DNA of 64,000 bases from Oscillospiraceae bacterium (GCA_022799035.1 JAAWNQ010000005.1:1-64000); one strand, 5' to 3'. Positions 39,840 through 47,667 are shown, numbered from the stretch's first letter. Notes: generated from the sequence alone by a model not told the origin. Numbers and translations are program-made.

Positions 39840-40193
39840 TTATTTCAGTATTTGAATTATTTTCGATGTGACCATTAGAATAAGCTGCCCTGCCGCAAAG
39901 CCGCAGATAAACCCTGTCAACAGCCGCCGCAGGTTGGTGGATGGTTTTATCCCAAGTGCCTGGATCCCCCAGTCCAAAAGCATGATGCCGCACATCAGGA
40001 CAATACACCAAACGGGAAGGCGCACCCAGGCAAAGCTAAGCACTCCGACAGCCTCTCCCAAGAATACACCGGTGCATCTGGCGCAGACAGGGAATTGCTG
40101 TCCATGCCAGAAGAAGCTCCGTTCCGGCAGCTGATGGCAGCCTGACAGCCTGCCCAATGTCATGGCGGCCCTGTATGCCCGGCCTTTGCTCAT
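39840..40193 (-). CDS. DUF2085-family small membrane protein
   Basis: The 117-residue protein has the DUF2085 signature: GCHQLPERSFFWHGQQFPVC followed by ARCTGVFLGE. Three membrane segments (VWCIVLMCGIMLLDWGIQAL, LLTGFICGFAAGQLILMV) follow. The CHxxxxRS and CxRCTG residues may bind a metal or form a catalytic pair. It overlaps the upstream zinc-ribbon gene by four bases. Function is unknown. Confidence 0.8.
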   Translation of the reverse strand: MSKGRAYRAAMTLGRLSGCHQLPERSFFWHGQQFPVCARCTGVFLGEAVGVLSFAWVRLPVWCIVLMCGIMLLDWGIQALGIKPSTNLRRLLTGFICGFAAGQLILMVTSKIIQILK

Positions 40194-40885
40194 GACGATA
40201 ACCAGCTGTCTACAATGGAGCCACTGAACAGCAGCATCAGGACAACTACGACTGCCAGGCCAATGAGGACGGCTTTCTTCTGCTGCGGGTCAATAAGTTC
40301 CCCAAAGGGATAGCCCAACTCGTTGGAAAGGTCAACTTCGATCATCAGCCAAGCTCCCAACGGGATCCCGGCAAACAGCAAGACCCGTAGCAGGGTAAGG
40401 CTCCCATACAGGGCGCAGGCGGATAACAGCAATGAACCTATTAAAGTAAGTACAAATGCGGTCAGCGCCATCGCCAAAGCTTTCTCCTTGGCATCCTTCT
40501 GGGAAAGATGTTCCTTGCCGCAGTCCTGACAGATCCATGCAGTCTCGTTCTTTACATCGACTCTGGTGCCAGTCCCACAAAGGCCGCACAGCAATCCGAA
40601 TGGCCCCATCAGGCATAGCCCGCAACAGCCGTTGGTCATGCTGTAGCTTGAGCCTTTGACCTTTGTAACATTTCTTGCCATCGGTTGGCAGTTGGAACTT
40701 CCGCAGTAGGGACAGGTGGTATCTGAATGGACACTCGGTTTAGGAACCGCCGATGGAGGTGATTCTTTTGCCTGTTCGGGGGGAGAAATCACTTTTGTTG
40801 GTACAGATTCCCGCAAAGCCACCCCACATTTATGGCAAAACTTAGCCGCATCCGGATTTTCTGATTTACAATTTGGGCATCTCAC
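40190..40885 (-). CDS. Zinc-ribbon membrane protein
   Basis: The 231-residue protein has an N-terminal zinc ribbon (MRCPNCKSENPDAAKFCHKC). A second Cys group is CPYCGSSNCQPM and a third is ICQDCGKEHLSQ. Between them lies a Cys/Gly-rich hydrophobic hairpin, and two or three C-terminal membrane segments follow. It is the first gene of the operon and is divergent from an XRE regulator gene. A role in sensing or assembling membrane complexes is possible, but I do not recognise a characterised family. Confidence 0.75.
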   Translation of the reverse strand: MRCPNCKSENPDAAKFCHKCGVALRESVPTKVISPPEQAKESPPSAVPKPSVHSDTTCPYCGSSNCQPMARNVTKVKGSSYSMTNGCCGLCLMGPFGLLCGLCGTGTRVDVKNETAWICQDCGKEHLSQKDAKEKALAMALTAFVLTLIGSLLLSACALYGSLTLLRVLLFAGIPLGAWLMIEVDLSNELGYPFGELIDPQQKKAVLIGLAVVVVLMLLFSGSIVDSWLSS

Positions 40886-40989
40886 AGATATTGCCCCCTT
40901 CTTATAGATAACTATTTTCGGTATCTTATAACATATTTTACCACATCCTATTTCCGTTTACAATAACGAAAAAGGGGTGTTATAAAATA

Positions 40990-41325
40990 ATGGAGAAAAA
41001 TCAGCTTGTCGATATTGGCCAGCGGCTGCGCCAGCGCAGGACCGAGCTGGGCCTGACCCGGGAGAAAATGTCTGAGCTGGCGGACATTGGAACCGGTTAT
41101 TATGGGCAGTTGGAGGTAGGAACCTCTCAGATGTCGATTGACACCCTCATTAAACTCTCCCGCTCCATGCACCTGCCTATGGAATACATCCTTTTTGGCG
41201 AGGGCTATGAGCCGGGGGATCCATCCGCTGTTATAGATCTGCTGAGCCGATGCACCCCCAGAGAATTGAAACTGGCAGAGGAAATGCTGAAGCTCTTCCT
41301 GATGAAACAGGACAGCACCTTATAA
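40990..41325 (+). CDS. XRE-family transcriptional regulator
   Basis: The 111-residue protein has a Cro/C1-type helix-turn-helix at residues 8-65 (IGQRLRQRRTELGLTREKMS, ADIGTGYYGQLEVGTSQMSI). A short helical tail follows (TPRELKLAEEMLKLFL). It is divergent from the zinc-ribbon operon with about 100 bases between, so it may control that operon and itself. It resembles the small repressors of Tn916/Tn1549-type elements. Confidence 0.85.
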   Translation: MEKNQLVDIGQRLRQRRTELGLTREKMSELADIGTGYYGQLEVGTSQMSIDTLIKLSRSMHLPMEYILFGEGYEPGDPSAVIDLLSRCTPRELKLAEEMLKLFLMKQDSTL

Positions 41326-41341
41326 TACCGTGAAATAAAAG

Positions 41342-41381
41342 CAGAAAGGTTAGCCACTGGCTAACCTTTCTGTGCTATAAT
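41342..41381 (+). promoter_or_regulatory. Inverted repeat and extended -10 promoter before the HTH-kinase pair
   Basis: CAGAAAGGTTAGCC (41342-41355) and GGCTAACCTTTCTG (41359-41372) form a perfect 14-bp inverted repeat with a 3-base centre. It is followed at once by TGCTATAAT (41373-41381), an extended -10. The repeat could be the terminator of the XRE gene or an operator over the promoter; a 3-base loop fits an operator at least as well. Confidence 0.6.
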
Positions 41382-41404
41382 AGGCTAAAATAGGAGGTGG
41401 GGTG

Positions 41405-41830
41405 ATGGATATGAAAACCACCAACGAGTTGGTCAACGAGATCAAAGAGACCTCTGATATCCTGGACTATCTGGAGAAAAATAACAGAGAAATGCAGGTG
41501 GGCAGCCTGCCAGAGTATTTGAATAGTTGGCTGGAGAAAAAGGGCCGCTCAAAGGCCGATGTGATTCGGGGATCCAACCTGAACCGGGCCTATGTCTATC
41601 AAATCTTTTTGGGTTTGAAGTACCCCTCCAGAGATAAAATTATTGCTCTGGCCTTCGGCCTGGGATTGGATGCGGATGAAGTGCAGTCCTTACTCAAGCA
41701 GGCCGGTTACCGGGAGTTGTACCCCAGAGACCCCAGGGATGCTCTTCTCCTATACTCCTTCAGCCAAAGGAAAACGATTTTGGAGGCCAACGAACTGCTT
41801 TTTGACCATAATATCGAAGTTCTGGAATAG
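41405..41830 (+). CDS. Helix-turn-helix regulator adjacent to a protein kinase
   Basis: The ATG at 41405 has AGGAGG seven bases upstream; the product is 141 residues. Residues 45-105 form an XRE-like fold (LPEYLNSWLEKKGRSKADVI, RGSNLNRAYVYQIFLGLKYP, SRDKIIALAFGLGLDADEVQ). A short helical tail is followed by a terminator and then the convergent Ser/Thr kinase gene. Related pairs of this HTH and a Hanks-type kinase occur in other clostridial mobile elements. The kinase may phosphorylate or be controlled by this protein; this is inference from proximity. Confidence 0.8.
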   Translation: MDMKTTNELVNEIKETSDILDYLEKNNREMQVGSLPEYLNSWLEKKGRSKADVIRGSNLNRAYVYQIFLGLKYPSRDKIIALAFGLGLDADEVQSLLKQAGYRELYPRDPRDALLLYSFSQRKTILEANELLFDHNIEVLE

Positions 41831-41831
41831 T

Positions 41832-41870
41832 AACTGCCGCCGGTCCGTAATGGATCGGCGGCAGTTTTTT
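41832..41870 (+). terminator. Intrinsic terminator after the HTH gene
   Basis: AACTGCCGCCG pairs with CGGCGGCAGTT, extended by TCC/GGA, and is followed by TTTT. It overlaps the end of the convergent kinase gene. Confidence 0.9.
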
Positions 41871-43047
41871 AAAACAGGGGCGTATCAAAGATACTCATTT
41901 TATATACAGCTAAGATCGCCGGAGCGTACATACCCGGCTGGGCATCACATTCTTCTGGGGGGATCTCTTTCCAGGTTCCGTCTGCCCTGACCGCCCAAAG
42001 ACCTTGAAATTGTCCATAGCTGTATCGGCTCCCTGTGTACTCCCACTCGAAAAGCGCAAACAGTGGCCGACCGCTTTCATCTGCGTATCCCGAAAATACC
42101 GCAATACTGTCCGGGTATGCTTCTTTGAGCTGTGCGGCATAGGGCGCACTGTTCCCCTTTACGGGCGTGACAACGCTTTCCGCCGGGTCAGCCTTCTTCA
42201 GGGCTTCAATGTCCACCGTGCCAAAGACATAGTGCCGGTTGGTGAATCCAACCGTGTCAATGACCTCCCGCACCTCATCGCTGTGATAGTAGGCAAAAAC
42301 GCCCACTCCGATCCAAAAGACCACATACAACCCGGCCAGAGCCACCAGCGGCCGCAAAAGCCACCGCCGTACCCGGCCCAGGTAAACGGCCCGCTTGATT
42401 TGAGCGGTGGTATCATAACGGTCTTTAGGGTCCAGTGCGGTACACTTCCGCAAAATTCCTTTCCAGCGACTCCTTCGGGCCAACGGCCCCAACAATTGAC
42501 GGAAAGTTACACCCAGTGCGTAGATATCCGCTCTCGCATCAGTCTGGGAGAAGCCATACTGCTCCGGGGGCGCATAGCCTCGGGTCCCCAGCAGGCGGGT
42601 ATCCTTCCAGGCTTCCGGCTTCTCCTCCCGGGCAGCATCAAAGTCGATGAGTCGCAGGTGTCCGTCTGGGGCCAACATCAGATTGGAGGGCTTGATATCC
42701 CGGTGGAGGATGCCCTTGCTGTGGAGGAAGGACAGCACATCACACAGCTCCAGTAGCAGCCTTGTCAACTGCCGCTCGCTCAGGCTGACCGTTCCAAGGT
42801 CAGTCCCTTCGATATATTCCTCCAACACAACGGTTCGGTCGCCTTCCCATTCCGCCTTCCATATCCGGGGCAGATAGGGGTGATGCAACTCCCTAAGCTG
42901 TTCATAGATGGGGTTCCAGTCCGACATTTCCTTGCAAACAAAGCGCTCTCCACTTTCGGTATCCCGAAGCAAGGTTACTTGATTGCGCTCTGAGGAATGT
43001 AAAATTTCTATCGTTTCCAGCAAGACGGTCACCCCCTCTGCGCCCAT
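41869..43047 (-). CDS. Hanks-type Ser/Thr protein kinase, membrane-anchored
   Basis: From the ATG at 43047 the protein has 392 residues; a GTG at 43032 is an alternative. The kinase domain (about 15-235) has the catalytic Lys in ERFVCKEM, the catalytic loop LHRDIKPSNLML, the metal site LIDFDAA (DFD instead of DFG), the GTRGYAPPEQYG activation segment and DIYALGVTFRQLLG. The Gly-rich loop is weak. One membrane segment follows at about 240-265 (PLVALAGLYVVFWIGVGVFA), then an extracellular domain of about 125 residues. It may sense an outside signal. It is convergent with the HTH gene. Confidence 0.88.
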   Translation of the reverse strand: MGAEGVTVLLETIEILHSSERNQVTLLRDTESGERFVCKEMSDWNPIYEQLRELHHPYLPRIWKAEWEGDRTVVLEEYIEGTDLGTVSLSERQLTRLLLELCDVLSFLHSKGILHRDIKPSNLMLAPDGHLRLIDFDAAREEKPEAWKDTRLLGTRGYAPPEQYGFSQTDARADIYALGVTFRQLLGPLARRSRWKGILRKCTALDPKDRYDTTAQIKRAVYLGRVRRWLLRPLVALAGLYVVFWIGVGVFAYYHSDEVREVIDTVGFTNRHYVFGTVDIEALKKADPAESVVTPVKGNSAPYAAQLKEAYPDSIAVFSGYADESGRPLFALFEWEYTGSRYSYGQFQGLWAVRADGTWKEIPPEECDAQPGMYAPAILAVYKMSIFDTPLF

Positions 43048-43102
43048 TCTACCACACTTGCCGTCCAGAAAAAAGAGCGGAGGGTATCCGCTCGCCATTA
43101 TT

Positions 43103-43303
43103 TTAGATTTGTGGTTTCCACCCCATAAGATCTGTCCGTTTCACCCTCCACTGTTTCCCAATCCGGAAGGCGGGGATTTTTCCTTCACTGGCAAGGACGT
43201 AGAATTGATTGCGACCGATAGCCAGCTCCTCCATGACCTCTTTTGGTGTCATAAACTCATATTCTCGCTGCTCCTCTTGTTCATCCTCGTTATAGGAATA
43301 CAT
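43103..43303 (-). CDS. Excisionase-like DNA-binding protein (HTH_17)
   Basis: The 66-residue protein has an acidic N-terminus and then the MerR/excisionase-type winged helix FMTPKEVMEELAIGRNQFYV, ending in LASEGKIPAFRIGKQWRVKR and DLMGWK. Small proteins of this family act as excisionases (recombination directionality factors) or as regulators in Tn916- and Tn1549-like elements. It is the best candidate in this element for directing the serine recombinase toward excision, although RDFs of serine integrases are diverse. RBS GGAGTG lies upstream. Confidence 0.8.
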   Translation of the reverse strand: MYSYNEDEQEEQREYEFMTPKEVMEELAIGRNQFYVLASEGKIPAFRIGKQWRVKRTDLMGWKPQI

Positions 43304-43416
43304 AGAAACACTCCTTTCCGGGTCTAATTAACCCTTACTAAAGTGTTTTGAGCTGGATAACAACTAAATAATAAAGTCAACGCATATACAAAAATTATCT
43401 CAAAGGAGGGGTTGAA

Positions 43417-43557
43417 ATGAAGAATCAGCCTTTCAAAATCAATTATCTGGATTTCCTGATCCCTATGGGTTACGCACCTGGGCGTCAGACTGGAAGCAAA
43501 AAGTCAGATGCTTTGCCGGTAAAGGATAAGCTGGCAAAGGAAAAGAACCATAAATAA
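43417..43557 (+). CDS. Small basic element protein (46 aa)
   Basis: This short frame begins MKNQPFKINYLDFLIPMGYA and ends in a Lys-rich tail (KDKLAKEKNHK). AAAGGAGGGG lies just upstream of its ATG and a terminator follows its stop, so it is a well-framed gene. It has no known domain. Small proteins at this position are common at the start of the maintenance/transfer block of clostridial integrative elements. Confidence 0.65.
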   Translation: MKNQPFKINYLDFLIPMGYAPGRQTGSKKSDALPVKDKLAKEKNHK

Positions 43558-43570
43558 ATCTTATGTACAG

Positions 43571-43605
43571 GAAGGGATACAGCAACACGCTGTGTCCCTT
43601 CTCTT
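43571..43605 (+). terminator. Terminator after the 46-residue gene
   Basis: AAGGGATACAGC pairs with GCTGTGTCCCTT (one G-T pair) and is followed by CTCTTTT. Confidence 0.8.
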
Positions 43606-43683
43606 TTATGTTTTGCGGCATTTCCCTATTGCTCCCGCTATGCGTTGGTTTGTCCCGGCAGAGGTGTGTATTATTTCCATGGA

Positions 43684-43735
43684 AGCGCTCAGCCCCGTCA
43701 TTGTAGGCGAATACGGGACTGAGTGCCTTTTTATA
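43684..43735 (+). terminator. Second hairpin with T-run
   Basis: GCGCTCAGCCCCGT pairs imperfectly with ACGGGACTGAGTGC around a 14-base loop, followed by CTTTTTATATT. It may end an unseen short RNA in the 214-base gap between 43557 and 43772, where no other feature is apparent. Confidence 0.5.
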
Positions 43736-43771
43736 TTCTCTGAAAATCAGTCAAACGGGAGGTGAAATGTT

Positions 43772-43861
43772 ATGTTGGAGGCGGTTTTGTTCGCAATTCG
43801 AGCCCGAATCAGTTATGCAATTGCCCAGTTCCTCAATCACGAATGGAAGGAGATGACCTGA
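43772..43861 (+). CDS. Very small element protein (29 aa)
   Basis: The frame MLEAVLFAIRARISYAIAQF ends LNHEWKEMT. It has GGGAGGTG upstream and its stop overlaps the next ATG by the usual coupled spacing. The sequence is an amphipathic or hydrophobic helix. No function can be assigned. Confidence 0.5.
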   Translation: MLEAVLFAIRARISYAIAQFLNHEWKEMT

Positions 43862-44008
43862 ATGTTTATCCGAACGCACCGCAAAATGCTCAATACCCTG
43901 TTAGCCGCCATCGTTGCCGCAGCTGCGGCCTTTCTCTGCTCTGCCATCGACTCTCTGACCGAGGAGGATCATCATGGAACCAATGATTACCCGGCTGATG
44001 AATTCTGA
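43862..44008 (+). CDS. Small single-TM element protein (48 aa)
   Basis: The frame begins MFIRTHRKMLNTLLAAIVAA, continuing as an Ala-rich membrane segment with a Cys and then an acidic tail (DSLTEEDHHGTNDY). AAGGAGATG lies upstream inside the previous gene's end. It overlaps the next gene's start by 35 bases, in another frame. It could be a small membrane peptide or a signal-peptide-bearing protein. Confidence is limited because of its length. Confidence 0.5.
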   Translation: MFIRTHRKMLNTLLAAIVAAAAAFLCSAIDSLTEEDHHGTNDYPADEF

Positions 44009-44234
44009 GTTTCCCTATGGTGACCCGGAGTTTACCGAGCTTCAGAGAGAAGCGGATGCCATTCAGAAGCAGCTGGAGCCTACTCTTGGCCCCAAAGAAA
44101 ATGAACTTGTCCAGCAGTTGGCAGATATCCCCATCCGGCAGTTCGGCCCGGTGACCCGGGATGCCTTTATGGAGGGCTTCTGTGCCGCCTACACTCTGCT
44201 GGAGGAGATCAGATTCCACCAGGAAGGGAGCTGA
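43974..44234 (+). CDS. Hypothetical element protein (DUF6809-like)
   Basis: The 86-residue acidic, helical protein begins MEPMITRLMNSEFPYGDPEF. It contains LQREADAIQKQLEPTLGPKE and ends with a helical segment VTRDAFMEGFCAAYTLLEEI. Proteins of this pattern occur in clostridial integrative elements upstream of DUF932 and YqaJ genes. The ATG follows GAGGAGGATC. Function is unknown. Confidence 0.7.
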   Translation: MEPMITRLMNSEFPYGDPEFTELQREADAIQKQLEPTLGPKENELVQQLADIPIRQFGPVTRDAFMEGFCAAYTLLEEIRFHQEGS

Positions 44235-44243
44235 ATATTTCCC

Positions 44244-44465
44244 ATGAGTAAGATTGAGATTCAAGGCGACCGCCGAAAGGCCCAGCGTTTCGGTGAGTGG
44301 CTGGTCATCTGGGAAGTCTACAAGTGGGACATCACCGAAGAAAATGAGGATGTCAAGGAGTGCGTTGCCCGGTTCTACGATGCCAGGGAAGCCATGGCAT
44401 GGACTATCGCTACCTTTGGCGTTGTGGAAACCAGCGTGGAGGCCAGCATGACCAAAGCATTCTAA
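44244..44465 (+). CDS. Hypothetical element protein (73 aa)
   Basis: The protein is MSKIEIQGDRRKAQRFGEWL followed by a strand-rich VIWEVYKWDIT and an acidic stretch. There is no recognisable domain, signal or membrane segment. It lies nine bases after the preceding gene, in an apparent operon running to 47164. Confidence 0.65.
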   Translation: MSKIEIQGDRRKAQRFGEWLVIWEVYKWDITEENEDVKECVARFYDAREAMAWTIATFGVVETSVEASMTKAF

Positions 44466-44494
44466 AAATTATCAAATCAAGGAGGAAATCTATT

Positions 44495-45430
44495 ATGTCC
44501 GCCAATGTTGAAACCATGTTCTATGCCCGGGAAGCCCCCTGGCACGGTTTGGGGGTTCGGGTAGAGGATGCCCTCAGCTCCAAGGAGGCGCTGGAAAAGT
44601 CCGGCCTGAACTGGAGAGTCCTTCAAAAACCTATTACGACCAGCCCCTTTGGGTCGCCCATTCCCGGCTATAAGGCAAATGTCCGGGATACCGACAGCAA
44701 GGTTTTGGGCATCGTCACTGACCGCTATCAGGTGGTCCAGAATGAGGAGGCCTTTGCCTTCACTGACGCTTTGCTGGGTGAGGGGGTCAAGTATGAGACT
44801 GCCGGCAGCCTTGCCGGAGGAAAGCGTATCTGGATCCTGGCAAAGCTACCCGAAAAGTACATTATGAGCGGCGACGCCATCAGTCCCTACATGGTCGTTA
44901 CCAGCTCCCATGATGGCAATGGCTCCATCAAGGTAGCCATGACACCCATTCGGGTGGTCTGTCAGAACACCCTCAATCTGGCTCTGTCCACAGCAAAAAG
45001 AAGCTGGGCCACGGTCCATGTGGGGGATCTGGCCGCCAAGATGGATGAAGCCCACAACACCCTGCTGCTGGCCGAGCAGTACATGAACAAGCTGGGCGGT
45101 GAATTCAACAGGCTTTCCAAAATCAAGCTCTCCGACCAGACAGTGCTGGACTTTATTGATCTGCTCCTACCTATGGAGAACGAGGAAAGCAGTATTCACC
45201 GTAATAATGTGCGCCGCTCCAGGGAAGACATGAAGAGCCGCTACTTTGACGCTCCGGATCTGAAAGGGCTGGACAAGAATGGATACCGCTTTATCAACGC
45301 CGTGTCCGACTTTGCCACCCATGCCCAGCCTGCCCGCACCACGGCCAACTATAAGGAGAATGTCTTTGCCAAAACTTTGGACGGACACCCCTTGATTGAC
45401 AAGGCTCATGAGCTGATTCTGGCAGCATAA
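44495..45430 (+). CDS. DUF932-family protein
   Basis: The 311-residue protein has the DUF932 pattern (phage/plasmid-like protein TIGR03299): MFYAREAPWHGLGVRVEDAL, VTDRYQVVQNEEAFAFTDAL, and IWILAKLPEKYIM with VCQNTLNLALSTA. These proteins are common on large phages, plasmids and integrative elements next to recombination genes, and their biochemical role is not settled. GGAGG lies ten bases before the ATG at 44495. It is co-transcribed with the YqaJ nuclease gene 12 bases downstream. Confidence 0.88.
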   Translation: MSANVETMFYAREAPWHGLGVRVEDALSSKEALEKSGLNWRVLQKPITTSPFGSPIPGYKANVRDTDSKVLGIVTDRYQVVQNEEAFAFTDALLGEGVKYETAGSLAGGKRIWILAKLPEKYIMSGDAISPYMVVTSSHDGNGSIKVAMTPIRVVCQNTLNLALSTAKRSWATVHVGDLAAKMDEAHNTLLLAEQYMNKLGGEFNRLSKIKLSDQTVLDFIDLLLPMENEESSIHRNNVRRSREDMKSRYFDAPDLKGLDKNGYRFINAVSDFATHAQPARTTANYKENVFAKTLDGHPLIDKAHELILAA

Positions 45431-45442
45431 AGGAGGGGCATC

Positions 45443-46384
45443 ATGGCAAATGTCCTTGTGTCCACCGAAAACTTGCCCTACGCCGACTGGCTGGAATGGC
45501 GAAAGAAAGGCATCGGCGGAAGTGACGCCTCGGTGGTTTGCGGCATCAACCGCTACAAGTCCCCGGTGGAACTGTGGATGGAGAAGACCGACCAGCTCCA
45601 GCCCCAGGAAGCCGGGGAATCTGCTTATTGGGGAACGATCCTGGAAGCTGTTGTCCGGGAGGAGTTCACCAAGCGCACAGGCTTAGAGGTTTGTCTGGTA
45701 AAACAGCTCCTCCAGAGTGAGGAACACCCCTTCATGTTGGCCAATCTGGACGGTGTTTGCGACCACCCGGACTATGGCACCTGTATCTTCGAGGCCAAAA
45801 CCGCTACCGCCTATAAAGCAGGGGAATGGGAAGATTCCATCCCGGACGAGTACTACCTTCAGATCCAACACTACATGGCCGTGACGGGTTATCAGGGGGC
45901 CTATATCGCCGTTCTCATTGGGGGCAACACCTTCAAGTGGAGGTTCGTGGAACGGGATGAGGAATTGATCGCTACCCTTATCCGGTTGGAAGCCGACTTC
46001 TGGCATCATGTGGAGGATCTGACCCCACCGCCCCTGGACGGCTCCGATGCCTCGGCGAAATTCCTTGCCGAGCAGTTCCCCACCAGTGTCCCACAGAGCC
46101 ATATTGATCTACCAGCCAATGCCGCCGATCTGTTCCGACAGTATGATGCTGCCTGTGAACAGTTGGAGACCGCCACCGAGCAAAAGCAGCAGGTGGAAAA
46201 CCTGTTGAAGCAAATGATGGGAGACAATGAGGTGGGCGTTGCCGGAGAGCGGATCATCACCTGGAAGAGTGTGACCCAAGAGCGGTTGGATACCAAAACT
46301 CTGAAAAGTGAACACCCTACCCTATACCAGAAATACGCCAACAAAACATCGTACCGCCGCTTCTCCATTAAGGTGGCGGGATAA
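45443..46384 (+). CDS. YqaJ-type exonuclease (lambda-exonuclease-like viral recombinase)
   Basis: The 313-residue protein has the YqaJ signature. It opens with EWRKKGIGGSDASVVCGINR, with WGTILEAVVREEFTKRTGLE, and NLDGVCDHPDYGTCIFEAKT carrying the PD-(D/E)XK catalytic D...E-K residues, then EYYLQIQHYMAVTGYQGAYI. It should degrade dsDNA 5' to 3' to leave single strands for annealing. The following gene may be its single-strand partner. Together they could recombine element DNA after transfer. Confidence 0.9.
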   Translation: MANVLVSTENLPYADWLEWRKKGIGGSDASVVCGINRYKSPVELWMEKTDQLQPQEAGESAYWGTILEAVVREEFTKRTGLEVCLVKQLLQSEEHPFMLANLDGVCDHPDYGTCIFEAKTATAYKAGEWEDSIPDEYYLQIQHYMAVTGYQGAYIAVLIGGNTFKWRFVERDEELIATLIRLEADFWHHVEDLTPPPLDGSDASAKFLAEQFPTSVPQSHIDLPANAADLFRQYDAACEQLETATEQKQQVENLLKQMMGDNEVGVAGERIITWKSVTQERLDTKTLKSEHPTLYQKYANKTSYRRFSIKVAG

Positions 46385-46396
46385 GGAGGTCAAAAC

Positions 46397-47164
46397 ATGA
46401 ACACCGCAGCGCTGAAAACCAAGCTGGATACCAAAGCCCAGGCTATCGCTGAATCCGTGGAGGAAGAGACTGCCGCTGCCCTTGCCCCAGTTGATTCCAA
46501 TTACCTGGCTCTGTCCGGTAATGCCATTGACATCATCCGGGCCAACCTGAAAAGCCAGCCTCTGACCATGCAATTCTTCGATGTGGTCAAGTCCCCCTCT
46601 GGAGGATCCACCGTATTCTCTGTTCCTGGCCTGGCTGGGGATGAGGCTGAGAAGGAGCTGACGGGCATTATTCTGGACTACACCACCCCTCGGGCCTACT
46701 GGGATACTCCTGACCCAGTGGAGGGTACGCCCCCGGTGTGCTACAGCCCGGACAGTCTTATTTCCGCTGATGGAAAGGCCTGCGCCCACTGCCCCTATAA
46801 CACCTTTGGCTCCAAGGATGGGGAAAGTAACGCCAAGGCTTGCAAGGAGTCTGTAGCTCTGTTCCTGCTCAGGCCGGATAACATCATGCCCATCATCGTT
46901 CGGGTACCTGTGACAAGCAAACTGATCTTCCAACGGTACATGGCCCGGCTGATCGGCAAGATGATGCCCCTGTCTGGGGTGGTGACCAGAATCACTTTGG
47001 AAAAGGCCACCAGTAAGGGAGGCAAGCCCTACGCCCTGTATCACTTCGAGGCGGTCAGTGCCCTCAGCCCAGAAGAAGCTGCCAAGGCCAGAGAGTATGC
47101 CGGCCAGTTCATGGACATTATGGCTGCGGCCGAGCTGGAGCCAGAGTTGTCCGCTGCAAGCTAA
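46397..47164 (+). CDS. Probable recombination-associated element protein
   Basis: The 255-residue protein follows YqaJ by 12 bases. A central Cys-bearing region (GKACAHCPYNTFGSKDGESN, AKACKESVALFLL) could bind zinc. The strands IMPIIVRVPVTSKLIFQRYM and VTRITLEKATSKGGKPYALY suggest a beta-rich DNA-binding fold. Position suggests a single-strand annealing or mediator protein functionally comparable to RecT, but I see no RecT signature. The N-terminal 40 residues are Ala/Glu-rich and helical. Confidence 0.65.
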   Translation: MNTAALKTKLDTKAQAIAESVEEETAAALAPVDSNYLALSGNAIDIIRANLKSQPLTMQFFDVVKSPSGGSTVFSVPGLAGDEAEKELTGIILDYTTPRAYWDTPDPVEGTPPVCYSPDSLISADGKACAHCPYNTFGSKDGESNAKACKESVALFLLRPDNIMPIIVRVPVTSKLIFQRYMARLIGKMMPLSGVVTRITLEKATSKGGKPYALYHFEAVSALSPEEAAKAREYAGQFMDIMAAAELEPELSAAS

Positions 47165-47170
47165 AGTAAT

Positions 47171-47204
47171 CCCGGTGCCTCCCTCTTTTGGGGGAGACAC
47201 CGGG
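47171..47204 (+). terminator. Hairpin after the recombination block
   Basis: CCCGGTGCCTCCC pairs with GGGGGAGACACCGGG with one bulge around a TCTTTT loop. It lies just past the stop at 47164 but lacks a clear T-run. Confidence 0.55.
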
Positions 47205-47228
47205 CTAATTATAAGAAGGAGTGAAATC

Positions 47229-47519
47229 ATGACACCGATTCCCTATGAATCAAAACATATGGTCCCTGTAATCCTGACTGCCGAGGATGGCACAGAATAC
47301 TGTGGGGAGTATGTGGATATGCGGATCGACCGTAAGACCATCCCGGAGGGTAAATATGCCTATTCCTGCCGCCATGATGATAGTGGAGACTGGGTCACCC
47401 CTGCAACCATTGAAAGATGGGCCTGGGTCAACTTCGCCGGAACCTTCGTTACCGAAACCCCTATTGACCTTTCTGACAAGAGACCCTTCATCTCGCTGAA
47501 GGAATGTTGCTTTGTGTGA
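47229..47519 (+). CDS. LPD28-like small protein
   Basis: The 96-residue protein has GTEYCGEYVDMRIDRKTIPE, GKYAYSCRHDDSGDW and ATIERWAWVNFAGTFVTETP, resembling the large polyvalent protein-associated domain LPD28. In big polyvalent proteins of mobile elements that domain is fused to nuclease and methylase modules. As a stand-alone protein it is common in clostridial integrative elements. Function is unknown. RBS AAGGAG lies ten bases upstream. Confidence 0.65.
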   Translation: MTPIPYESKHMVPVILTAEDGTEYCGEYVDMRIDRKTIPEGKYAYSCRHDDSGDWVTPATIERWAWVNFAGTFVTETPIDLSDKRPFISLKECCFV

Positions 47520-47585
47520 AAGGCGGGCCGACTGGATACCATTTGAAAGAGAGGTGTCGACTTTTGCACCATTAGTACAAAAAAC

Positions 47586-47620
47586 AAAAAGGAACGGTTA
47601 AACACAGTTCCTTTTTGTTT
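47586..47620 (+). terminator. Intrinsic terminator after the LPD28-like gene
   Basis: AAAAAGGAAC pairs with GTTCCTTTTT around an 11-base loop, followed by GTTTTG. The A-run upstream makes it potentially bidirectional. Confidence 0.85.
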
Positions 47621-47632
47621 TGCAAATTTTAA

Positions 47633-47661
47633 TTGATTTCCCACTTTGTTCGTGCTATATT
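47633..47661 (+). promoter_or_regulatory. Sigma-A promoter for a leader RNA or small RNA
   Basis: TTGATT (47633-47638) and TATATT (47656-47661) are 17 bases apart and the -10 is extended by TGC. The nearest coding start is 240 bases downstream, so a long untranslated RNA is implied. Confidence 0.75.
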
Positions 47662-47667
47662 GCGGAC

